64,000 nt of DNA from Nocardioides sp. (lineage in GTDB: Bacteria; Actinomycetota; Actinomycetes; Propionibacteriales; Nocardioidaceae). Position 1 is the stretch's first letter; each line of letters begins with the position of its first letter. The stretch is from positions 124,001 to 188,000 of the forward strand of contig JBAOIH010000011.1 in NCBI GenBank assembly GCA_037045645.1. Direction: 5' to 3'. Under the pieces are notes generated by a model. That model did not search any database and was not told the DNA's origin. It saw only the letters and a list, made by a program, of their open reading frames with translations. Position numbers and translations under genes: made by a program. Shown here in pieces: positions 1 through 8,985 of this stretch.

Positions 1-322
1 GCACTCGCGCGACCCGCAGCGCGTTGTCGCGAGGCAGCGGGTGGATGTCACGGACCCGGTCGGCTTCGACGTCGTACACGATCGCGCCGTTGCTGCACAC
101 CGCAAGCCCGTGACCCCCCACGGCTGCCCACAGCGACGTCATCCACCGCAGCGGTCGCCCGGTGGTGAACACGACCGGGATGCCGCGCGCGTCGAGTGCG
201 TCGAGCACCTGGCGTGCCCGCTCACTGAGCCGACCCTCCGGATCCAGCAACGTGCCGTCCAGGTCGGTCGCGACGAGGCGGGGCAGGACACGGTCAGGGG
301 CACGGTCAGGGGCACGGTTCAC
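1..322 (-). CDS. HAD-superfamily hydrolase, 3' end outside window
   Basis: The gene reads leftward off the window edge, so only about the first 107 codons are present. HAD motif I (DLDGTLL) is seen near residues 20-26, and a motif II-like 'FTTGRP' follows, as in Cof-type sugar-phosphate phosphatases. The substrate is unknown. The GTG start at 322 overlaps the stop of the upstream HAD gene by four bases (GTGA), which implies translational coupling. The N-terminus holds an APDR-APDR duplication produced by a 12-bp direct repeat. Together with its neighbour it forms a tandem HAD pair downstream of serS. The family call is firm; the specific function cannot be read from the visible part. Confidence 0.8.
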   Translation of the reverse strand, partial: MNRAPDRAPDRVLPRLVATDLDGTLLDPEGRLSERARQVLDALDARGIPVVFTTGRPLRWMTSLWAAVGGHGLAVCSNGAIVYDVEADRVRDIHPLPRDNALRVARV

Positions 323-1281
323 TTCGGCGGGAACCACCGTTCGAGTTCCTGCGCCGCACCGTCCTCGTGGACGGTGCCGGTCACATCGTCGGCCGCCTCC
401 ACCACGACCTGGATGGCCTGGCCCATCGCGACACCGCGACCGGCCCACTGCAACATCTCGATGTCGTTGCGGCCGTCGCCGATGGCCAGGCAGTCCGCCG
501 CAGTCATGCCGAGTTCGTCGCACACGTGCTGCAGACCGGACGCCTTCGACACCCCGACCGGTGCCAGGTCGAGCCAGGCGGTCCAACCGACGATGTAGTC
601 GGTGCCGTGCAGACCCAGGCGACCCGCAAGGTCGACGAAGTCGTCCGCCGTCGCGTTCGGGTCACGGATGATGACGCGACTTACGGGGCGCCCTACCAGT
701 TGCTTGAGGGAGGTGATGATCTGCGTGCCGGACAGTTCACCGTGCGGGAAGGGTTTGGAGACCCGATAGCCCTGCCCGCGCTCCTCGATGGCGACCAGGG
801 CGGTGGGGTGCTCGCGCAGCACGGCCTCGACGGCGGGAGCCGGGTCGAAGATCTCCTCGTGCACCACCTCGACGGGCGGGTAACGGAACACGACGGCCCC
901 GTTGGAGGCCACGATCCACAGCCGCCCGTCGCCTTCACGCTGGGCTCCCACCTGATCCAGATGCAGGTCCAGCAGGTCGGCGATCACGGTCATCCCGTGC
1001 GGTGACCGACCACTGGCAAGCACCACGTGGGCACCCGCGGCGACGGCACGTGCGATTGCCTCGTAGAGCCGGGGCGCGATGACTTCGTACGTCTGCCCCG
1101 CCCCCTCGACCCACGCCAGCAGGGTGCCGTCGATGTCGAGTGCGATGACTTTGGGAAATTGGTTTCGAGCCCTTCGAGACGCCGACTTCGTCGCCTCCTC
1201 AGGAACCAACGGCCGCTGCGCGGCCTCCTCAACCACCGGGATCTCAGGCCCTGAAGGATCGGACACCGACGGATCAGGCAC
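319..1281 (-). CDS. Cof-type HAD-superfamily phosphatase with repeat-derived N-terminus
   Basis: This 320-residue protein has HAD motif I 'DIDGTLL' at residues 49-55, a 'LASGRSPHG' motif II region and the C-terminal 'AIGDGRNDIEML' motif IV. This is the classic Cof/YbiV cytosolic sugar- or nucleotide-phosphate phosphatase arrangement. Its start overlaps the 3' end of serS by 8 bp. Residues ~14-42 are not typical of the family. They are encoded by a copy of the dispersed GGTGGTTGAGGAG...TCGAAACCA repeat (1160-1239), so the native N-terminus was probably shorter and has been extended by the repeat. An internal start just before the DIDGT motif is therefore possible. It is followed by a second HAD gene with a 4-bp overlap. 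Confidence 0.85.
   Translation of the reverse strand: MPDPSVSDPSGPEIPVVEEAAQRPLVPEEATKSASRRARNQFPKVIALDIDGTLLAWVEGAGQTYEVIAPRLYEAIARAVAAGAHVVLASGRSPHGMTVIADLLDLHLDQVGAQREGDGRLWIVASNGAVVFRYPPVEVVHEEIFDPAPAVEAVLREHPTALVAIEERGQGYRVSKPFPHGELSGTQIITSLKQLVGRPVSRVIIRDPNATADDFVDLAGRLGLHGTDYIVGWTAWLDLAPVGVSKASGLQHVCDELGMTAADCLAIGDGRNDIEMLQWAGRGVAMGQAIQVVVEAADDVTGTVHEDGAAQELERWFPPK
1160..1239 (-). repeat. Dispersed TGGTTGAGGAG repeat, copy inside HAD gene
   Basis: On the minus strand the copy starts GGTGGTTGAGGAGGCC, contains a second diverged GGTTCCTGAGGAG module, and ends GTCTCGAAGGGCTCGAAACC. It is translated in frame as part of the N-terminus of the HAD phosphatase. Related copies lie at about 36615-36760, 38910-39060 and 39894-40145. 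Confidence 0.8.
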
Positions 1282-2554
1282 GGTTCACCGGCTTGAGCAC
1301 CTCGATGTCGCCGAAGTACGGCCGCAGCGCCTTGGGCAGCGTGACCGAGCCGTCGGCGTTCTGGTGGGTCTCCAGGATCGCGACGATCGCGCGCGTGATC
1401 GCGGTCAGGGTGCCGTTGAGCGTGGCCGCGTGGGTGTTGCCCGTCTCACCGGCGACTCGGATGTCGAGTCGACGCGACTGGAAGTCGGTGCAGTTGGACG
1501 TCGAGGTGAGCTCACGGTATTTGCCCTGCGTGGGGATCCAGGCCTCGCAGTCGAACTTGCGCTGCGCGCTCAGGCCGAGGTCTCCCGCCGCCACGTCGAT
1601 GACCCGATAGGCCAACTCGAGCTTGTCGAGGAACTCCTTCTCCCAGGCGAGCAGCCGCTCGTGCTCGGCGTACGACTCCTCGATGGTGGTGTAGACGAAC
1701 ATCTCGACCTTGTCGAACCAGTGCACCCGGATGATGCCCTTGGTGTCCTTGCCGTGCGAGCCGGCCTCCTTGCGAAAACACGGACTGAACGACGCGTAGC
1801 GCAACGGCAGGCTGCTCGGATCGAGGATCTCGTCGCAGTGGTAGGCCGCCATCGGCACCTCCGAGGTGCCCACCAGATAGAGGTCCTCGCCTTCGATCCG
1901 GTAGACGTCGTCGGCCGCCTGGCCGAGGAAACCGGTGCCCTCCATAGCCCGCGGCTTCACCAGGGACGGCGCGATTACCTGGGTGAATCCGGCAGCGCGG
2001 GCCTGCTCCATCGCCAGATTGATCAGCGCGAACTCCAGTTGCGCCCCGACACCGGTCAGGAAGTAGAAACGGCTGCCCGACACCTTCGCACCGCGTTCGA
2101 GGTCGATCGCGCCGAGCAGCTTGCCCAACTCGATGTGGTCGCGCGGCTCGAACCCCTCGGCGGCGAAGTCGCGAGGAGTGCCGACATGCTCCAAGACGAC
2201 GAAGTCGTCCTCGCCGCCAGCGGGTGCTTCGTCGGCGGCCGGGTTGGGGATCGCACGGACGGCGTCGTTCCACTCGGCCTCTGCCGCGTCCTGGGCGGCC
2301 TCGGCAGCCTTGACGTCCGCGGCCAGGGTCTTCACCTGGTCGAGCAGCGCCTGCTTCTCGTCACCTTGGGCCTGCGCGACGGCCTTGCCGATCTGCTTCT
2401 GCTCAGCCCGCAGGGTTTCGTACGCCGAGATCGCGGCCCGACGTGCCGCGTCGGCCGAGAGGGCTCGGTCCACGACGTCGGTGGGGAGCCCGCGCTTGGC
2501 CTGAGCGGCGCGGACACGGTCGTGGTCTTCTCTGAGCACCTTCGGGTCGATCAT
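1274..2554 (-). CDS. serS: Seryl-tRNA synthetase
   Basis: This class II aminoacyl-tRNA synthetase charges tRNA-Ser and tRNA-Sec in the cytosol. The 426-residue length is normal. The N-terminal coiled-coil arm spans about residues 25-110. The catalytic domain contains the motif 2 region 'CFRKEAGSHGKD' and a motif 3-like segment 'NGTLTAITRAIVAILE'. The start is placed at the ATG at 2554 because the protein then begins MIDPKVLRED, as in other actinobacterial SerRS; a further upstream in-frame start would add 41 unrelated residues. It heads a leftward run with the two HAD genes. Confidence 0.97.
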   Translation of the reverse strand: MIDPKVLREDHDRVRAAQAKRGLPTDVVDRALSADAARRAAISAYETLRAEQKQIGKAVAQAQGDEKQALLDQVKTLAADVKAAEAAQDAAEAEWNDAVRAIPNPAADEAPAGGEDDFVVLEHVGTPRDFAAEGFEPRDHIELGKLLGAIDLERGAKVSGSRFYFLTGVGAQLEFALINLAMEQARAAGFTQVIAPSLVKPRAMEGTGFLGQAADDVYRIEGEDLYLVGTSEVPMAAYHCDEILDPSSLPLRYASFSPCFRKEAGSHGKDTKGIIRVHWFDKVEMFVYTTIEESYAEHERLLAWEKEFLDKLELAYRVIDVAAGDLGLSAQRKFDCEAWIPTQGKYRELTSTSNCTDFQSRRLDIRVAGETGNTHAATLNGTLTAITRAIVAILETHQNADGSVTLPKALRPYFGDIEVLKPVNRA

Positions 2555-2657
2555 GAGGTCAAGGCTAATCGGCGCCCCGATGACGAAGCCACGCATATCC
2601 GCGCCCGCGAGGCCCGGGATCAGGGTCGTACGACCACTCGGCGGCATACTTGCCCGC

Positions 2658-4235
2658 GTGATCGAGCGACCGCGCACCCGGAGCCTCGGCTGGGCAGCCG
2701 TCTCCCTGATCCTCTTCGCGGTGCTGACCGTTCTCGTCTATCGCGACCGCGCGCCCCTGGGTGAGTTCGACATCCAGGGCAAACACCTGGAGGCGTGGGC
2801 CGACGACTACCCGCCGCTGGTGTCGGTGCTGCGGGTCATCGAGCACGCCTTCGGCACCATCGGGATGACGGCGCTCACTGTGATCCTCGCGATCGCGCTG
2901 CTGGCCAAAGGCCACCGCCGCGCCGCTGCGTACGCCGTGGTCGTCATGATCGTGACCTCTCTGCTCACCACGACGATCAAACTGACGCTCGGTCGCGATC
3001 GGCCGGGCTGGCAGGACAACGTGGGACTGCTGGACAGCAAGTCCTTCCCCAGCGGCCATGCGTCCTCGATCACGGCGTTCGTCGGGATCCTGCTAGTGCT
3101 CGTCGCGATGCTCGTACGCCGTCGCAGCATGCGGCGCGCGCTCAACGTGGTCCTGCTCGGCGTGTGGTTCCTGGTCTGCATGGACCGGTTGTTGCTGGGT
3201 CGCCACTTCCCCAGCGACGTGATCGGCGGCTCGCTCCTGGGTGCCGCGCTGGTGTTGATCGGGCTGGTGGTCGTCGACCCCCGACCTCGCTCCCATGCTC
3301 GTCACAGCGAGCCGCTCGCGATCACCGGCCCGCAGAAGACCAAGCAACTCGCCGTCATCCTCAATCCGGTCAAGGTCGACGACCTGTCGCAGTTCCAGCA
3401 CATCGTGGAGTCGATGGCCGCCGAATCCGGGTGGAGCCACCCGACCTGGCACCAGACCACCGTCGAAGATCCTGGCACCGGAATGGCCGCCTCCGCCGCC
3501 CGGGCCGGCGCCGACCTGGTGCTGGTGTGCGGTGGCGACGGGACCGTACGCGAGGTCTGCGCCGAACTCGCCGGCACCGGCATCCCCGTCGGCATCATCC
3601 CCGCCGGCACCGGCAACCTGCTGGCGCGCAACCTCGACATCCCGCTCTATCTGCGCGCCGCGATCGACGTCGCACTCAACGGCCAGGACCGGGCGATCGA
3701 TCTGGTCAACGTCTCCGGTGACGAGATCGCGCCGACCCACTTCATGGTGATGGCCGGCATGGGAATGGACGCGGCGATCATGGAGGGCGTCAACGAAGAC
3801 CTCAAGAAGAAGGTCGGCTGGATCGCCTACTTCGTCTCCGGCCTGAAGTCGCTGATGATCCCCGCGGTCAAGATCGAGATCTCCGTCGATGGTGGCGAGC
3901 CCACCACGCACCGCGCGCGTACGGTCGTGGTTGGCAACGTCGGGTTCCTCCAAGCCGGGATGCCGTTGATGCCCGATGCGGTGATCGACGACGGGATGCT
4001 CGACGTGGTGATCCTGCACCCGCGCAAGTTCTTGTCATGGATCCCGGTGGCTGCCCGGATCCTGGCCAAGAACGCCCGCACGGACGAGTCGATCGATCGG
4101 ATGACGGGGCGCACCGTCAGCCTGCGCGCCGCGACCGCCACGCCGCGCCAACTCGATGGCGACGCCATCGGCATCGGCACCGAGTTGGTCATGGAGTGTG
4201 TGCACGGACGACTGCTCGTACGCGTGCCCCGATGA
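2658..4235 (+). CDS. PAP2 phosphatase - diacylglycerol/sphingosine kinase-like fusion protein
   Basis: This is a two-domain protein of about 525 residues. The N-terminal half is a membrane PAP2 phosphatase with several hydrophobic segments and the three PAP2 motifs: K(X6)RP near residues 108-115, PSGH near 131, and an R...H...D motif in 'RLLLGRHFPSDV'. The C-terminal half is a DAGK-catalytic domain with 'GGDGTVRE' near residue 292 and 'PAGTGNLLARN'. The pair could remove phosphate from and add phosphate to a lipid, for example phosphatidate/diacylglycerol or undecaprenyl lipids; the substrate is not readable. The start is the GTG at 2658, about 100 bp upstream of which lies the divergent serS start. 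It ends 10 bp from a convergent gene. Confidence 0.88.
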   Translation: MIERPRTRSLGWAAVSLILFAVLTVLVYRDRAPLGEFDIQGKHLEAWADDYPPLVSVLRVIEHAFGTIGMTALTVILAIALLAKGHRRAAAYAVVVMIVTSLLTTTIKLTLGRDRPGWQDNVGLLDSKSFPSGHASSITAFVGILLVLVAMLVRRRSMRRALNVVLLGVWFLVCMDRLLLGRHFPSDVIGGSLLGAALVLIGLVVVDPRPRSHARHSEPLAITGPQKTKQLAVILNPVKVDDLSQFQHIVESMAAESGWSHPTWHQTTVEDPGTGMAASAARAGADLVLVCGGDGTVREVCAELAGTGIPVGIIPAGTGNLLARNLDIPLYLRAAIDVALNGQDRAIDLVNVSGDEIAPTHFMVMAGMGMDAAIMEGVNEDLKKKVGWIAYFVSGLKSLMIPAVKIEISVDGGEPTTHRARTVVVGNVGFLQAGMPLMPDAVIDDGMLDVVILHPRKFLSWIPVAARILAKNARTDESIDRMTGRTVSLRAATATPRQLDGDAIGIGTELVMECVHGRLLVRVPR

Positions 4236-4245
4236 CCGCTGAGGA

Positions 4246-4731
4246 TCAGACCCGCCGCAGCAGGAACACCCGGATCTGTCGAGCGGTCCGCTGCTCATAG
4301 AGCGCGTAGTTGGGCCACACGCTCAACAGCGTGCGCCAGGCTCCGTCGCGCCCCGACGCCTCGGTCTGCTCGACCGGCGTGACGGCGTACGTCTTGCCGT
4401 GCCAGTCGACCTTGGCGGTCTTGCCCGACGCCTCGATCGCGGCGAGGTTGCCGACCCAGGCGGGAGGCTTGGGGCCACCCCAGTTCGACCCGGCGACCAG
4501 CCAGCCGTCCTCGGTCGGCGCACACAGCAGCGGTGTCGTGCGCGGTATCCCGGACTTGCGCCCGGCCACGGTCAGATAGACCTGCGGCAGGCTGACGAAG
4601 GTCAACAGGGTCATCCGGCCGCGCGTCACTCGCCCGATCAGCAGGTCGGTCTTGACGATCAGATGCGCATAGCGATGCAGCCACGACGCAGAGCCGAGTT
4701 TGATCGCGACCCAGGTCAGCGGATTCCTCAT
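4246..4731 (-). CDS. Nitroreductase-family deazaflavin (F420)-dependent oxidoreductase
   Basis: A 161-residue single-domain protein of the DDN/DUF385 split-barrel family, recognised by 'VYLTVAGRKSGIPRTTPLL' and 'WVGNLAA' followed by a C-terminal arm. Family members use F420H2 to reduce nitro- or quinone-type substrates. No substrate can be inferred here. It lies 22 bp downstream of the DUF4446 gene on the same strand, so the two are probably co-transcribed. It converges on the PAP2-kinase gene with a 10-bp gap. Confidence 0.85.
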   Translation of the reverse strand: MRNPLTWVAIKLGSASWLHRYAHLIVKTDLLIGRVTRGRMTLLTFVSLPQVYLTVAGRKSGIPRTTPLLCAPTEDGWLVAGSNWGGPKPPAWVGNLAAIEASGKTAKVDWHGKTYAVTPVEQTEASGRDGAWRTLLSVWPNYALYEQRTARQIRVFLLRRV

Positions 4732-4753
4732 GGGGCAGGAGAGTAGAGCAGCC

Positions 4754-5155
4754 TCAGGGTCGTGCGCTGAGGACTGCTTCCTCTTCCTCGGGCGAGAGTT
4801 GCTGGTGGCAGGTCCACCCGGCGATCGACTTGGCGTACGTCCGTGCCTCCGACCGCCCCGCGATCGAGGTCAGCACGACACCGTTCCCCTCGTCGTCGAG
4901 CAGCGCGAGTGACCAGGACAGGTGTCCGCCCATGTCGCCGAACGCGTCGTAGCGGACCACCGCGAGATGGCGCAGCGCGTCGGCCGTCTCCTGACGCAGC
5001 GCCGCGACCTCCTGGCGCAGCCCTTGGACGTCATGGGGCAGCTCGTCAGCGTTCGGTGTGGGTCGAGAGCGACCGAGGCGACGCAGTGCGATCACCGCGA
5101 AGACGAACGCCGTCAAGGCCACCACCAGTGCGACAGCAGCGAGGACGGTCGGCAT
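4754..5155 (-). CDS. DUF4446-like single-pass membrane protein
   Basis: A 133-residue protein with one N-terminal transmembrane helix (about residues 3-25, 'VLAAVALVVALTAFVFAVIAL'-type), a basic linker and a short coiled coil. The cytoplasmic domain contains 'VVRYDAFGDMGGHLSWSLALLD', which is diagnostic of DUF4446. The function is unknown. The start is the ATG at 5155. It is divergent from pheA, with 30 bp between the two start codons, so the promoters must overlap. Confidence 0.8.
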   Translation of the reverse strand: MPTVLAAVALVVALTAFVFAVIALRRLGRSRPTPNADELPHDVQGLRQEVAALRQETADALRHLAVVRYDAFGDMGGHLSWSLALLDDEGNGVVLTSIAGRSEARTYAKSIAGWTCHQQLSPEEEEAVLSARP

Positions 5156-5185
5156 GGCGCCGACCCTACGTGGGAGGATCCGTGC

Positions 5186-6031
5186 GTGACTGACGCGACC
5201 CGCCGCATCGCCTATCAGGGCGAGCCAGGTGCCAACTCGCACCTGGTCTGCAAGGAGCACTACCCGTCGTACGAGGCCGTCGCGCGCGCGTCGTTCGAGG
5301 ACGTCTTCGCCGCGGTGGAGGGTGGCGACTGCGACCTGGCGATGATCCCGATCGACAACTCGCTCGCGGGCCGGGTCTCGGACATCCACCACTTCCTGCC
5401 CACCTCGTCGCTGCACATCATCGGCGAGCACTTCCTGCGGATCAGGTTCTCGCTGATGACGTTGCCAGGAGCAGACCCGGCGGGCCTTCGTACGGTCCAC
5501 TCCCACGTGCACGCCCTGGGCCAGTGCCGCAAGGTGATCCGCGAACTGGGCCTGCGTCCGGTCGTCGCGGGCGACACCGCCGGTGCGGCACGTGAGATCA
5601 AGGAGGCGGGCGATCCGACCCAGGCCGCGATCTCACCGCCGATGGCCGCCGAGATCTACGGCCTCGACGTGTTGCGCCACGACGTGGAGGACGAGGACCA
5701 CAACACCACGCGCTTCGTGGTCCTCTCGCGCGACTTCGTGCAGCCTCCACGTGGCAACGGTCCGGTGGTGACCAGTTTCGTCTTCAACGTCCGCAACCTG
5801 CCCGCCGCGCTCTATAAGGCCCTGGGCGGCTTCGCGACCAACGGCGTCAACATGACCAAGTTGGAGTCCTACATGGTCGGCGGCGAGTTCACCGCCACCC
5901 AGTTCCTGGCCGAGGTCGACGGGCACCCCGAGGATCCGGGCGTACGCAATGCGTTGGAGGAGCTCGCCTTCTTCACGACCGAGGTGAAGATCCTGGGGGT
6001 CTATCCGGCCGATGCCGACGCCCGCGCGTGA
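5186..6031 (+). CDS. pheA: Prephenate dehydratase
   Basis: The enzyme converts prephenate to phenylpyruvate in phenylalanine synthesis. This 281-residue form has the PDT domain starting 'RIAYQGEPGANSHL', the catalytic 'NTTRF' motif near the end of that domain, and a C-terminal ACT domain ('TSFVFNVRNLPAALYKAL', then 'NMTKLES') that binds phenylalanine for feedback control. No chorismate mutase domain is present, so this is the stand-alone actinobacterial type. The GTG start at 5186 is chosen because it lies directly before the conserved N-terminus; the reading frame is open further upstream. Confidence 0.95.
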   Translation: MTDATRRIAYQGEPGANSHLVCKEHYPSYEAVARASFEDVFAAVEGGDCDLAMIPIDNSLAGRVSDIHHFLPTSSLHIIGEHFLRIRFSLMTLPGADPAGLRTVHSHVHALGQCRKVIRELGLRPVVAGDTAGAAREIKEAGDPTQAAISPPMAAEIYGLDVLRHDVEDEDHNTTRFVVLSRDFVQPPRGNGPVVTSFVFNVRNLPAALYKALGGFATNGVNMTKLESYMVGGEFTATQFLAEVDGHPEDPGVRNALEELAFFTTEVKILGVYPADADARA

Positions 6032-6034
6032 GCC

Positions 6035-6814
6035 TCAGCCCTCGGCCGGGTTCTGCATCAGGTTGAAGTACGCGCCCTGCGGGTCCTGGAGCACCGCCAT
6101 CCGGCCGACCCCAGGCACGTCGAATGGTGCCTGCACCACCTGCGCGCCCAACCCCTGAGCCTGCGCGGAGGTCGCGTCGGCGTCCTCGACGTTGAAATAG
6201 ACGTTCCAGTGCGGGGGCATGCCCTCGACGAACGGCGGGCAGGCACCGCCCACGCTCTCGCCGTCGACCTGCCAGGTGGTGTAACTGCCCATCCCGGGCC
6301 AGTCCTGGGTGTCCGCGTCGAGGCCCACCGTGGCCTGGTAGAACTGCGTGGCCGCCTCGATGTCGGTGGTCACCAACTCGTTCCAGATGTTGGTGCCCGG
6401 CTCATTGGCGCGCTGCGACCCGATGTGGTTGCGGGCCTGCCACAACCCGACGACCGCGCCCTGCGGGTCCGCCACCCAGGCCATCCGCCCGGCGTCGAAG
6501 ACATCGAAGGGACCCGCGAGCACGACAGCGCCAGCCTGCGTCGCTCGCTCGACCGCGGCATCGACATCGTCGGCGGCCAGATAGACACCCCAGGACGGTG
6601 GCGCATCCCCCATCACCGGCCCGAGCCCGGCGACCGTGTCACCGTCGATGCCGGCCAGGGAATAGACACCCTCCGCGGGGGTCTCCCCCATCGGCTGGTC
6701 GTCGTACTCCCAGCCGAAGAGCCGGCCATAGAATTCCTTGGATGCCGCGGGATCGGCACTGCTGTGCTCGATCCAGTTGGGCACGCCCTGCTTGTAGGAC
6801 TCGAACTTCGCCAT
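6035..6814 (-). CDS. Two-domain VOC (glyoxalase/bleomycin-resistance fold) protein
   Basis: The 259-residue product contains two consecutive VOC domains, each with the signature beginning 'W.E..S.D...A..FY' ('NWIEHSSADPAASKEFYGRLFGW' region and 'IWNELVTTDIEAATQFYQATVG') and each ending 'GRMA...DPQGA'. Such double-VOC proteins resemble actinobacterial 27-kDa antigen CFP30B. Ligand and reaction are unknown. The start is the ATG at 6814 (MAKFES). It converges on pheA with a 3-bp gap. Confidence 0.85.
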   Translation of the reverse strand: MAKFESYKQGVPNWIEHSSADPAASKEFYGRLFGWEYDDQPMGETPAEGVYSLAGIDGDTVAGLGPVMGDAPPSWGVYLAADDVDAAVERATQAGAVVLAGPFDVFDAGRMAWVADPQGAVVGLWQARNHIGSQRANEPGTNIWNELVTTDIEAATQFYQATVGLDADTQDWPGMGSYTTWQVDGESVGGACPPFVEGMPPHWNVYFNVEDADATSAQAQGLGAQVVQAPFDVPGVGRMAVLQDPQGAYFNLMQNPAEG

Positions 6815-6891
6815 GCACACACTCAACACCCGGGCACAGACATTGAGAAGGGCGTACGGATGAACAACCGAGGTCCTGCGAGAATGGGTGA

Positions 6892-7494
6892 GTGGATCTG
6901 GCTGTCATCGCCCTTACCTTCGCGGCGATCTTCGTCGTCGAACTGCCCGACAAGACCTTCATCGCCACCCTGGTCATGTCGACCAAGATGCGTCCGCTCT
7001 TCGTGTGGATCGGCGTCGGCCTCGCCTTCCTGGTGCAGACCTCGGTCGCGATCGCGCTGGGCAAGGCGGCGTCGTTCCTGCCTGCGAACGCCGTCCACAT
7101 CGCGGCGATCGTGATGTTCCTCGCCGGCGCCTTCTTCTTGCTGCGTTCGGCGCCGACCGCGGACGCCGACGAAGCAGATCAGGAGTCCGAGTACGCCTCG
7201 AAGTCCGACCCGACCGCACACGGATTCAAGGTCATCGCTACGTCGTTCCTGGTGCTGTTCGCCGCCGAGTGGGGTGACCTGTCGCAACTGCTCACGATCT
7301 CTCTGGTCGCGAAGTACGACGACCCGGTCTCGGTCTTCCTCGGCGCCTGGGGCGCGTTGCTGGTCGTCTCGGGTCTCGCGGTGATCGTGGGTCGCCTGCT
7401 GCTGCGGTTCGTACGCCTTTCGGTGCTGCACTACTTCGGCGGACTGGTGTGCCTGGTGCTGGCGGGCGTGTTGACATACGAACTGCTCGCGTAG
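6892..7494 (+). CDS. TMEM165/GDT1 family membrane transporter (UPF0016)
   Basis: This 200-residue integral membrane protein has six hydrophobic segments in two inverted halves, each starting with the family's acidic motif: 'VELPDKT' near residue 16 and 'AEWGDLS' near residue 125. Homologues (yeast Gdt1, MneA/MntX-like bacterial proteins) export Mn2+ or Ca2+ across the membrane. The central cytosolic loop is acidic and Asp/Glu-rich. The GTG start at 6892 immediately precedes the first helix. It stands alone between a divergent VOC gene and arcA. Confidence 0.88.
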   Translation: MDLAVIALTFAAIFVVELPDKTFIATLVMSTKMRPLFVWIGVGLAFLVQTSVAIALGKAASFLPANAVHIAAIVMFLAGAFFLLRSAPTADADEADQESEYASKSDPTAHGFKVIATSFLVLFAAEWGDLSQLLTISLVAKYDDPVSVFLGAWGALLVVSGLAVIVGRLLLRFVRLSVLHYFGGLVCLVLAGVLTYELLA

Positions 7495-7533
7495 AGATTC
7501 TCGTCGCTCAACCGCGCCATTAGGCTCGGCCCC

Positions 7534-8763
7534 ATGTCTGAAACAGCGCATTACGCCGACTCCGAGGTCGGTCGCCTGCAGACCGTCATGTTGCACCGAC
7601 CCGGTCCTGAGCTGAAGCGGCTCACGCCGCGCAACAACGACCGGCTGCTCTTCGACGGCATTCCGTGGGTCGCGCGGGCACAGGAGGAACACGACGCGTT
7701 CGCCGAGACGCTGCGCGGACGCGGGGTCGAAGTGCTCTATCTGACCGACCTGCTCACCGAGACGTTCGCCGAGGAGGAGGCCCGTGCGCTCGCGATCACC
7801 AGCGCGTTGGGCAGCCTGCACCTGGGTGACACGCTGCGGCGCTACCTCACCGATGCGCTGACCGCGGCCAGCCCGGACGAACTCACCACGCACCTGACGG
7901 CTGGCATCCGCAACGACGAGGTCGAGGGCGGTTTCGGCCTGGTCACCTCGTTGCTGGACACCCACGACTTCCTGATCGACCCGCTGCCCAACCTGCTGTT
8001 CACCCGCGACTCGTCGGTGTGGATCCGCGACCGGGTCGCGATCACCTCGCTGGCGATGCCTGCTCGGATGCGCGAGACGCAGCTGACCGAGCTGATCTAC
8101 ACCCGCCATCCACGGTTCGCGGGGACGCCGACCATCCACGGCTGGCACCACGAACATGTGGAGGGTGGCGACGTATTGCTGCTCGCTCCCGGTGTGATCG
8201 CGGTCGGCGTGGGTGAGCGTACGACTCCCGCCGGCGCCGAGCGCCTGGCCCGACAGGTGTTCCAGGCCGGCCTGGCCACCACGGTGCTCGCGGTGCCGAT
8301 CGCCCAGGAGCGCGCGACGATGCACCTCGACACGATCTGCACCATGGTCGACACCGACAAGGTGGTGATGTACCCCAACATCGCCAACACCCTCGAAGCC
8401 TGGACCGTGACGCTGGTGGGCGGCCCGGCGGGCAGTGACGACGACACCGAACTGGAGTTGCGTACGACCGGACCCCAGCCCTTCCTGATCGCCGCCGCCG
8501 CTGCGATGGGGATCGACCAGTTGCACCAGATCGACACCGGACTCGACCCGGTGACGGCCGAACGCGAGCAGTGGGACGACGGCAACAACACCTTGGCACT
8601 CGCGCCGCGAGTCGCGGTGGCGTACGAACGCAACGACGAGACCAACGACCGGCTGGAGGCAGCCGGGATCGAGGTCGTACGCATCGCGGGCAGCGAACTC
8701 GGCAGTGGTCGGGGTGGCCCGCGGTGCATGTCGTGCCCGATCTCGCGCGAGCCGTTGGGGTGA
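7534..8763 (+). CDS. arcA: Arginine deiminase
   Basis: The enzyme hydrolyses L-arginine to citrulline and ammonia. The 409-residue length is typical. The guanidino-modifying enzyme motifs are present: 'FTRDSSVWI', 'HHEHVEGGDVLLL', 'MHLDTICTMVD' and the C-terminal 'GGPRCMSCP', in which C398 aligns with the catalytic cysteine. No arcB, arcC or arginine/ornithine antiporter lies nearby, so it does not sit in a classic ATP-generating arc operon here. The start is the ATG at 7534. It is followed by a repeat-rich intergenic gap. Confidence 0.95.
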   Translation: MSETAHYADSEVGRLQTVMLHRPGPELKRLTPRNNDRLLFDGIPWVARAQEEHDAFAETLRGRGVEVLYLTDLLTETFAEEEARALAITSALGSLHLGDTLRRYLTDALTAASPDELTTHLTAGIRNDEVEGGFGLVTSLLDTHDFLIDPLPNLLFTRDSSVWIRDRVAITSLAMPARMRETQLTELIYTRHPRFAGTPTIHGWHHEHVEGGDVLLLAPGVIAVGVGERTTPAGAERLARQVFQAGLATTVLAVPIAQERATMHLDTICTMVDTDKVVMYPNIANTLEAWTVTLVGGPAGSDDDTELELRTTGPQPFLIAAAAAMGIDQLHQIDTGLDPVTAEREQWDDGNNTLALAPRVAVAYERNDETNDRLEAAGIEVVRIAGSELGSGRGGPRCMSCPISREPLG

Positions 8764-8785
8764 GGCTGCGCAGAGTCCGCGGCGC

Positions 8786-8850
8786 GAGTTTGTGCCCCCT
8801 CGGCGGGATTTTGTGACCCCTCGGCGGGATCTTGTGACCCCTCGGCAATG
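8786..8850. repeat. 21-bp GTGACCCCTCGGC repeat, cluster 1 (3 units)
   Basis: Three head-to-tail units of about 21 bp with core TTGTGACCCCTCGGCGGGAT lie just downstream of arcA; the first unit has CCCC instead of ACCC. The same unit recurs at 13838-13862, 14045-14103, 15155-15198 and 55517-55582. Confidence 0.85.
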
Positions 8851-8985
8851 CAGAGACCCGGCCGCTGTCGACGGGGGAGACGACAACGACCGGGCAGGGA
8901 AGACCTTAGTCAGTACGCCGCGCGGAAGGCCAGCACGCCGGCCGACTAGTTGAAACTTTTACCCCGGCTTCCCCGCCCGCGTACT

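Noticed and set aside
7534..8763. An arginine deiminase (ADI) energy operon
   Set aside because: Only arcA is present; no ornithine carbamoyltransferase, carbamate kinase or antiporter lies next to it.
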